NCBI GenBank assembly: GCA_037147235.1
Contig: JBAWVO010000097.1
Coordinates: 1 to 19,754 of the forward strand
Direction of reading: 5' to 3'
DNA length: 19,754 nucleotides
Source: JANXQG01 sp037147235
Lineage (GTDB): Bacteria; Planctomycetota; Planctomycetia; Pirellulales; Thermoguttaceae
Shown here: positions 15,417-19,754 of the stretch, piece after piece
Numbering within the stretch: the first letter of the stretch is position 1
How the letters are laid out: every line of letters starts with the position of its first letter
Notes under the pieces: generated by a model
What the model was told of the DNA's origin: nothing
What the model saw: only the letters and a program-made list of their open reading frames with translations
Databases searched by the model: none
Program-made: the position numbers and the translations under genes

Positions 15417-16781
15417 ATGATGAATGTGTTAGTATTTCCGTGCGGTTCGGAAATTGGCCTGGAGATTCACCGCGCGGTGCGGTTCTCACGGCACGTTTCG
15501 CTGGTAGGTGCCTCCAGCGTTTCATCCAACCACGGGCGGTACGTATACAATCGCTACGTAGACGGACTGCCGTTCGTCGACGAGTTCTGCTTTCTGCAGA
15601 AGCTCAACGAGGTGGTGGACCGTTACGATATTGACTTCGTGTTTCCGGCGCATGACAGTGTGGCCTTGGCGTTGGCCCGCGCGGCCGGGGAGTTGCGCTG
15701 CAAAGTCATCGGCTCGCCTGTGCGTACATGCGAGGTCTGCAGAAGCAAGTCCGCCACGTATGCGGCCTTGGGGAGCTCGCTGCGCGTGCCTCTCGCTTTT
15801 TCCGTGGACTCGCCCGATTTTCCACGCCCTGCCTTTCTCAAGCCCGACGTCGGTCAGGGATCGAAGGGCACTTGCATGGTCCAGTCACCCGAGGAGGCTC
15901 AATTCTTCCTGAAAAAAGACCCTTCCTTGATCGCTCTGGAGTATCTTCCGGGCCGCGAATTTACGGTGGATTGTTTTACGGATCGGCATCGGCAGCTTCG
16001 TTTTGTAGGTGGGCGACGTCGTGTGCGAACGTCAGGCGGAATCAGTGTCGACACCGCGCCTTTCGACGATCCGCGATTCCGGTCCATCGCCGAAACAATC
16101 CACTCGGCGTTTTGTTTCCGCGGACCGTGGTTCTTCCAACTCAAGGAGACCGCACTGCCGGAGTTGGCTCTCTTGGAGGTAGCACCGCGGGTATCCGGTT
16201 GCATGGGCCTGTTCCGAAACCTCGGGGTGAATATCCCTTTGCTCAGCATTTTTGATGCCGCGGATATGGATGTGGATGTTTTTCAGAGTGAGTATCCGAT
16301 TCGTATGGACCGCGCCCTTGACCAACGCTTCGCGATGGATCTTTCTTTCGATCACGTTTATATCGACCTCGATGACACGCTGATTCTGAACGGACAGGTT
16401 AACGTCACCGCCGTTGCCTTTCTGTACCAGTGTAGGAACCGCCGTATCGGCATTCATTTATTAACAAGGTGTGTCGAGGATGTGGAGAGCCGATTGGAAA
16501 ACTTCCGACTCCGGTCCCTCTTGGATACGGTTCTTTGCGCGCCTAAGTCTATTCCGAAATCACGGTACATCACCAAGCCGAAAGCGATTTTCATTGACGA
16601 TTCGTTCGCCGAGCGCAAAGAAGTACATGACAGTCTTGGGATCCCGACGTTCGCACTGGACATGCTGGAAAGCCTGCTCCGGGAGCGCGATGACGGCGAT
16701 CTCCTGCCGTCCGGGGAGCCGAAGGCACCCGTGGACCAAGCGGCGACGGACGATTGTGTTAAGGTTGGGAGAAAGCAATGA
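15417..16781 (+). CDS. ATP-grasp ligase fused to a HAD-like domain
   Basis: A 454-residue cytoplasmic two-domain protein. Residues about 1-290 form an ATP-grasp enzyme of the carbamoyl-phosphate-synthase-like group: a pre-grasp Rossmann-like part (MNVLVFPCGSEIG, PAHDS), the ATP-binding KPDVGQGSKG (142-151), LEYLPGREFTVD, and a metal-binding EVAPRVSG near 269. Residues about 310-425 form a HAD-like domain with motif I DLDDTL (317-322), motif II Thr350, a motif III lysine (Lys387 or Lys389) and motif IV IDDS (393-396). ATP-grasp enzymes join a carboxylate to an amine or thiol, so it may attach an amino acid or similar group to the glycan, and the HAD part may act on a phosphorylated intermediate. 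ATG 15417 follows a GGAGA; the stop overlaps the next start (ATGA). The substrates are unknown. Confidence 0.82.
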   Translation: MMNVLVFPCGSEIGLEIHRAVRFSRHVSLVGASSVSSNHGRYVYNRYVDGLPFVDEFCFLQKLNEVVDRYDIDFVFPAHDSVALALARAAGELRCKVIGSPVRTCEVCRSKSATYAALGSSLRVPLAFSVDSPDFPRPAFLKPDVGQGSKGTCMVQSPEEAQFFLKKDPSLIALEYLPGREFTVDCFTDRHRQLRFVGGRRRVRTSGGISVDTAPFDDPRFRSIAETIHSAFCFRGPWFFQLKETALPELALLEVAPRVSGCMGLFRNLGVNIPLLSIFDAADMDVDVFQSEYPIRMDRALDQRFAMDLSFDHVYIDLDDTLILNGQVNVTAVAFLYQCRNRRIGIHLLTRCVEDVESRLENFRLRSLLDTVLCAPKSIPKSRYITKPKAIFIDDSFAERKEVHDSLGIPTFALDMLESLLRERDDGDLLPSGEPKAPVDQAATDDCVKVGRKQ

Positions 16782-17740
16782 TCCAAAAACATGTAGTTAA
16801 CGACACTGGGCAAGCCGAGCAACCGGATTTTTCGGTAATCACCACGTGTTATTACGAAGAGGCAACGATCGAGCGTTTTCACGCGCAACTTCATGCTGCA
16901 TTGGAGTCCTTGGGACGCTCCTATGAAATCATTCTCGTCAACGACGGGAGCACAGACGGAACGTTCGCCAAGATCAGGAGCATTTTCCAGCAGGATAGCC
17001 ACGTTCACGTCGCCTTGGACCTCTTCAAAAATGCGGGACAACAAGCGGCGATCACCGCAGGCATTTGCCACGCTCGCGGCCGCGCCATCGTCCTGATGGA
17101 CAGTGACCTGCAACTGACCCCGGAGGAGTTACCAAGGTTGGTGTCCGAGTACGACAAGGGATACGATGTCGTGACCGGTTATCGCAAGAACCGGCAGGAT
17201 TCCTTGTTGCGGACAATACCATCGCGACTGGCAAACACCATCATGCGCAAGGCTTCCGATAGCACGTTCCGCGATTTTGGCTGCACGTTCAAGATCTACA
17301 ACGCGCGATTGGTCCGCGCGTTCGAGTTGGGACCCAACCGCATTTTCAGCAACATTGATCTGATCAGCAAGGCGCAACGCTGTTGTGAGGTCCCCGTCAG
17401 CCACTTTCCGAGGCCCCACGGCAAGTCCGGTTTTACGTTTGCAAAGTTGTGGAGGTATAACACGGACAACCTTGTAATCCTATCCGAACGGCCCTTTCAA
17501 TACTTGGCCGTCATCTGCCTAGTGTTGTCGATGTTGTTCATCCTCCGCATTATCGGCGGATTTGTGGCCCCCTTTGAGATTCTGTCGCAGGTTACGACCG
17601 GGATGCTGCTTAATGCGATTGTCGTTGGCTTGCTCGTGACGCTGGCGACCCTGTCGGTCCTCGGAGAGTTTGCGATCCGAAGTTTCCTCTTTTCCAGGGG
17701 ATTGCCGCGATACATTGTTCGGGAGATTATCGAGCGGTGA
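16778..17740 (+). CDS. Family 2 glycosyltransferase, DPM1/ArnC-like
   Basis: A 320-residue membrane-anchored GT2 enzyme. NDGSTDGT (55-62) is the nucleotide-binding element, and DSD (108-110) in MDSDLQ is the metal-binding DXD. RDFGCTFKIYNA (about 165-176) is typical of DPM1/ArnC relatives, which move a sugar from a nucleotide donor to polyprenyl phosphate. Two C-terminal hydrophobic segments (about 241-263 and 276-299) anchor it in the membrane. The start overlaps the preceding stop by four bases and has GGGAGA at 16767-16772, indicating translational coupling to the ATP-grasp-HAD gene. A polyprenyl-phosphate sugar made here would be the natural donor for a GT-C enzyme, which fits the polytopic membrane protein encoded next. 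Confidence 0.9.
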   Translation: MIQKHVVNDTGQAEQPDFSVITTCYYEEATIERFHAQLHAALESLGRSYEIILVNDGSTDGTFAKIRSIFQQDSHVHVALDLFKNAGQQAAITAGICHARGRAIVLMDSDLQLTPEELPRLVSEYDKGYDVVTGYRKNRQDSLLRTIPSRLANTIMRKASDSTFRDFGCTFKIYNARLVRAFELGPNRIFSNIDLISKAQRCCEVPVSHFPRPHGKSGFTFAKLWRYNTDNLVILSERPFQYLAVICLVLSMLFILRIIGGFVAPFEILSQVTTGMLLNAIVVGLLVTLATLSVLGEFAIRSFLFSRGLPRYIVREIIER

Positions 17741-17769
17741 TTTGCCCAGCGAACCAGTAGGGATTGAAC

Positions 17770-19317
17770 ATGCCTCCAGTCCTCAATCATCCCACGTCGC
17801 CGTCCGCCCCGCCCGTTTCCTTGCGTAGGTTATGGCTGTTGGCAATCATGGTGGCCGTGCCGTTGTCGGTGCAGTTGGCAACTCCCATGTTCGGCGACAT
17901 GCGCAGTACTTATGCTTACGCTTTCTTGGTCGACCATTTTGGCTTGTTCCCTGAGAACCTTTTCAAGCCCTTTCTCATGCGAGGCATCGGCTTCAAGTGC
18001 CTCCACTACGGACTCTACAGGACCGCAAGCCTCGTGGTCGATAACCACTCACCGTTCGCGTTTGAACTGGTGACTCGCCTCATGTACTACAGTGGTTACC
18101 TGCTTCTTTGTGTTTACTTTTTTCGACTGCTTCGGCAACGAATCGCGGCTTTCGGAATTCACTGGCTGGAAGCGATGCTCGTCTTTCTCGTCGGCGTGTT
18201 GGCCACCTCGCATCATGTTCACCAGCAGGCCGAAGAGCTTGCGGTGCTGTTCGCAGTCGGCCTCACGGCCTTCTCACTCTCGGACAATCGGAAGCTCAAT
18301 TGCCTCTCGGGTCTCTTTCTCCCCCTGATGCTTTCCTGTAAGGTGGTGACGATCTGGCCCGCAATCTTCCCCTTCCTGATGGTGCTGGCTACCCGTGAGC
18401 GCGGGCGTATCCTACGGGTCGGTGCGAGTTGGATCGGTTTCACGGTCGCGACGGCCCTCTTCTATATTTTTGTTATTCCGCAAGAGATCGCTATCGCACG
18501 CGACGCGGCCATGAATCAGTCTGGATCAGGTTTCGATTTGCGCGGCGTGATGTACTTTCTCCGCAGTGGTGCTTGGTCCATGGCCAATATTCCCTTCTAC
18601 CTTGTGACCGTTGTCTGTTTGCTTTGGCTCCTCTGGCGCGGGGCGGAACGGAAGCAATGGAAGGAATGGCTGCTAAGCCTGGGCGCGATATCCATTGTTG
18701 TGCCTCCCGTCTTTATTCAGTCGCTCCATCTCCGCTATCACTATCTACTCTTTTTTCCCGCCGCGTTCCTGATTGCACTCTGGGCAATCCGAACGATCTC
18801 CGATGCCGGGCAGCGCAGTCGTCTTTGGCTGGCGATGGCGGGCGCGACCTTTTTCGGATGGATATTCTTCTCCATCGTGCCCGTCGAGGAGGGGGCCTAT
18901 CTCTGGTTGTGGGCCAAGGCTGCCTGGCACCAAAATGCTACCTTGCAAGAGATGGATCGCCGGTTCCACTTGAGCGAGGAACAGGAAATGTTGTTTTTGG
19001 CGCCGGGCGACGCGAACTATGTCATTCGCGCGAAGAGCAGCTCGCGATACTATGGTCCCACGCTGTTGCAGCGTGCCCACAACAGCAAACGGCTTCAAGA
19101 TAGCTTACAGTTCCGCGAAATGGTGGCAGAAGCGTTAGCTTACCATGGAAACTACATTTATTACTCGGATTGGCTCCCCCTGGACCATCTTCCGGAACTG
19201 GAAGCCAAACTGAAGACAGAGTATGAACCGGCAACCGCAAAGATACCTCAGTTCGATCCCATTCCCGATGTTCAACTTTTCAAACGCCGGTCCCAGCCGA
19301 ACGGGACAGATAAGTAG
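17770..19317 (+). CDS. Polytopic membrane protein, possible GT-C glycosyltransferase (paralogue B)
   Basis: A 515-residue protein with about ten hydrophobic segments (about 20-370) and a soluble C-terminal domain of about 145 residues. It parallels the product of 12389-14020: RGIGFK (71-76), YGLYR (80-84), GLFLPL (181-186), LSCKV (188-192), YHYL..FPA (323-331) and SEEQE...LFLAPG (402-413) recur in the same order. An external acidic loop after the first helix (about 42-62) is where GT-C enzymes place catalytic acids. ATG 17770 is preferred, with TAGGGA just upstream; TTG 17764 would add two residues. It follows the DPM1-like gene by 29 bases and is the last gene of the group. The role as a lipid-donor sugar transferase or as a polymerase is inference. 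Confidence 0.8.
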   Translation: MPPVLNHPTSPSAPPVSLRRLWLLAIMVAVPLSVQLATPMFGDMRSTYAYAFLVDHFGLFPENLFKPFLMRGIGFKCLHYGLYRTASLVVDNHSPFAFELVTRLMYYSGYLLLCVYFFRLLRQRIAAFGIHWLEAMLVFLVGVLATSHHVHQQAEELAVLFAVGLTAFSLSDNRKLNCLSGLFLPLMLSCKVVTIWPAIFPFLMVLATRERGRILRVGASWIGFTVATALFYIFVIPQEIAIARDAAMNQSGSGFDLRGVMYFLRSGAWSMANIPFYLVTVVCLLWLLWRGAERKQWKEWLLSLGAISIVVPPVFIQSLHLRYHYLLFFPAAFLIALWAIRTISDAGQRSRLWLAMAGATFFGWIFFSIVPVEEGAYLWLWAKAAWHQNATLQEMDRRFHLSEEQEMLFLAPGDANYVIRAKSSSRYYGPTLLQRAHNSKRLQDSLQFREMVAEALAYHGNYIYYSDWLPLDHLPELEAKLKTEYEPATAKIPQFDPIPDVQLFKRRSQPNGTDK

Positions 19318-19581
19318 TTTATCGAACGACCGCAGGTCTCCCGGTAAATGGGGGATCTGTAATCGGCGGCGTGTGATTAATGAACACCAGAAAGATTCTG
19401 CCTGGGACAGGGGCATTTATGCCCCTTCGCCGCGCAGCGGTAATAGGCCCGTCCTTGAGGACGGGTCCGGGAGCCGTTAGTCCCTGGTGATTCCGATCCG
19501 CCCACCCCAACGCCGCCTTTGGCGGCGTTGGGTGGGCGGATCGGAGGAGGCAACGGGTGTCTCGCAGTTAACCCGTGCTAA
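19318..19581. other. Non-coding tail with strong hairpins
   Basis: No credible gene. Between 19404 and 19484 the sequence can fold into a branched structure: GGGAC (19404-19408) pairs with GTCCC (19480-19484), enclosing a 7-bp hairpin (19410-19425) and an 8-bp hairpin CCCGTCCT-TG-AGGACGGG (19448-19465). A much longer hairpin follows at 19493-19544. One of these may end transcription of the operon, though none has a following T-run. Confidence 0.6.
19493..19544. repeat. Long, nearly perfect GC-rich hairpin
   Basis: About 24 base pairs, CCGATCCGCCCACC...CGCC with the matching GGCG...CGGATCGG, fold around a TTT loop; the only flaw is one extra C on the left arm. It lies about 175 bases after the last gene. 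It could be a bidirectional terminator-like structure or a repeat element; there is no adjacent T-run. Confidence 0.85.
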
Positions 19582-19754
19582 AGAGGCTGTCCGGCTTTGT
19601 TGGTATTTTGGGTAATTTGAAAGACGGTGTGACCCGCGAATCCTGGCTGTTTTTTAGGCGGTGCCAATACCAACCGCCAGTTATTCCTTTGAGGCAACAC
19701 TTGCATGCTACGTAACTGCCCTAAAAATAACAACTTAAAAGCCGGACAGCCTCT
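19582..19754. mobile_element. MITE-like element with 17-bp terminal inverted repeats
   Basis: AGAGGCTGTCCGGCTTT at 19582-19598 is exactly complementary to 19738-19754, the last 17 bases of the window. Similarity continues inward imperfectly (GTTGGTATTTTGGG against GTTGTTATTTTTAGGG on the other strand). The 173-base interior is AT-richer than its surroundings and has no open frame of note, so this looks like a non-autonomous (MITE) derivative of an insertion sequence. The right-hand flank is beyond the window, so a target duplication cannot be checked. The parent transposase family cannot be named from the ends alone. Confidence 0.75.

Noticed and set aside
19404..19484. A tRNA-like cloverleaf after the last gene
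   Set aside because: Arm lengths, loops and the CCA-acceptor pattern do not fit a tRNA; only a generic branched fold remains.

Overview
The window reads as a surface-polysaccharide (exopolysaccharide or cell-surface glycan) locus from a moderately GC-rich bacterium, probably of the Planctomycetota or a related PVC lineage. This placement is an inference. It rests on the combination of an exosortase with an EpsI-like partner, a fused Wzz/BY-kinase, long intergenic gaps, and a set of short palindromic repeats of a kind common between genes in planctomycetes and verrucomicrobia. No rRNA, tRNA or housekeeping marker is present to confirm it. All supported genes lie on the + strand.

Region A (about 1-7046) starts with about 650 bases without a convincing gene, ending in a textbook sigma-54 (-24/-12) promoter at 614-629. 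Downstream lie an exosortase (719-1738), a Wzz-type chain-length regulator fused to a BY-kinase-like ATPase (1857-4181), an EpsI/DUF3485-type exosortase-associated protein (4219-4893) and a membrane-anchored NDP-sugar 4,6-dehydratase of the WbpM/PglF/CapD type (4998-7046). These are envelope-export functions plus the entry enzyme for 6-deoxy-amino-sugar synthesis.

Region B (7047-7663) holds no gene. It is packed with palindromic repeats and separates the two gene groups.

Region C (7664-19317) is a tightly spaced run of nine genes, probably one operon: an SpsF-like cytidylyltransferase, a NeuB/SpsE-like nonulosonate synthase, a soluble CapD-like dehydratase, a divergent 2H-phosphoesterase-like protein, a Gfo/Idh/MocA oxidoreductase, a polytopic membrane protein, a DegT-type PLP aminotransferase, an ATP-grasp-HAD fusion, a DPM1/ArnC-like glycosyltransferase, and a second polytopic membrane protein that is a paralogue of the first (ten entries counting both membrane proteins). 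Together they suggest synthesis of a CMP-activated nonulosonic-acid-like sugar and/or other amino sugars and their transfer at the membrane. The usual N-acetyltransferase and UDP-sugar hydrolase of that pathway are not in the window, and neither are an initiating phosphoglycosyltransferase, a flippase or an outer-membrane Wza-type exporter.

Region D (19318-19754) is non-coding. It has several strong hairpins and ends in a 173-bp element with 17-bp perfect terminal inverted repeats, which looks like a MITE or a remnant of an insertion sequence and runs exactly to the last base of the window.

The most notable points are the sigma-54 promoter before the exosortase, a BY-kinase half without a single tyrosine, the ATP-grasp-HAD fusion, the degenerate 2H protein inside a sugar operon, the paralogous membrane-protein pair bracketing an aminotransferase/ATP-grasp/glycosyltransferase module, and gene ends that run into dispersed repeats.
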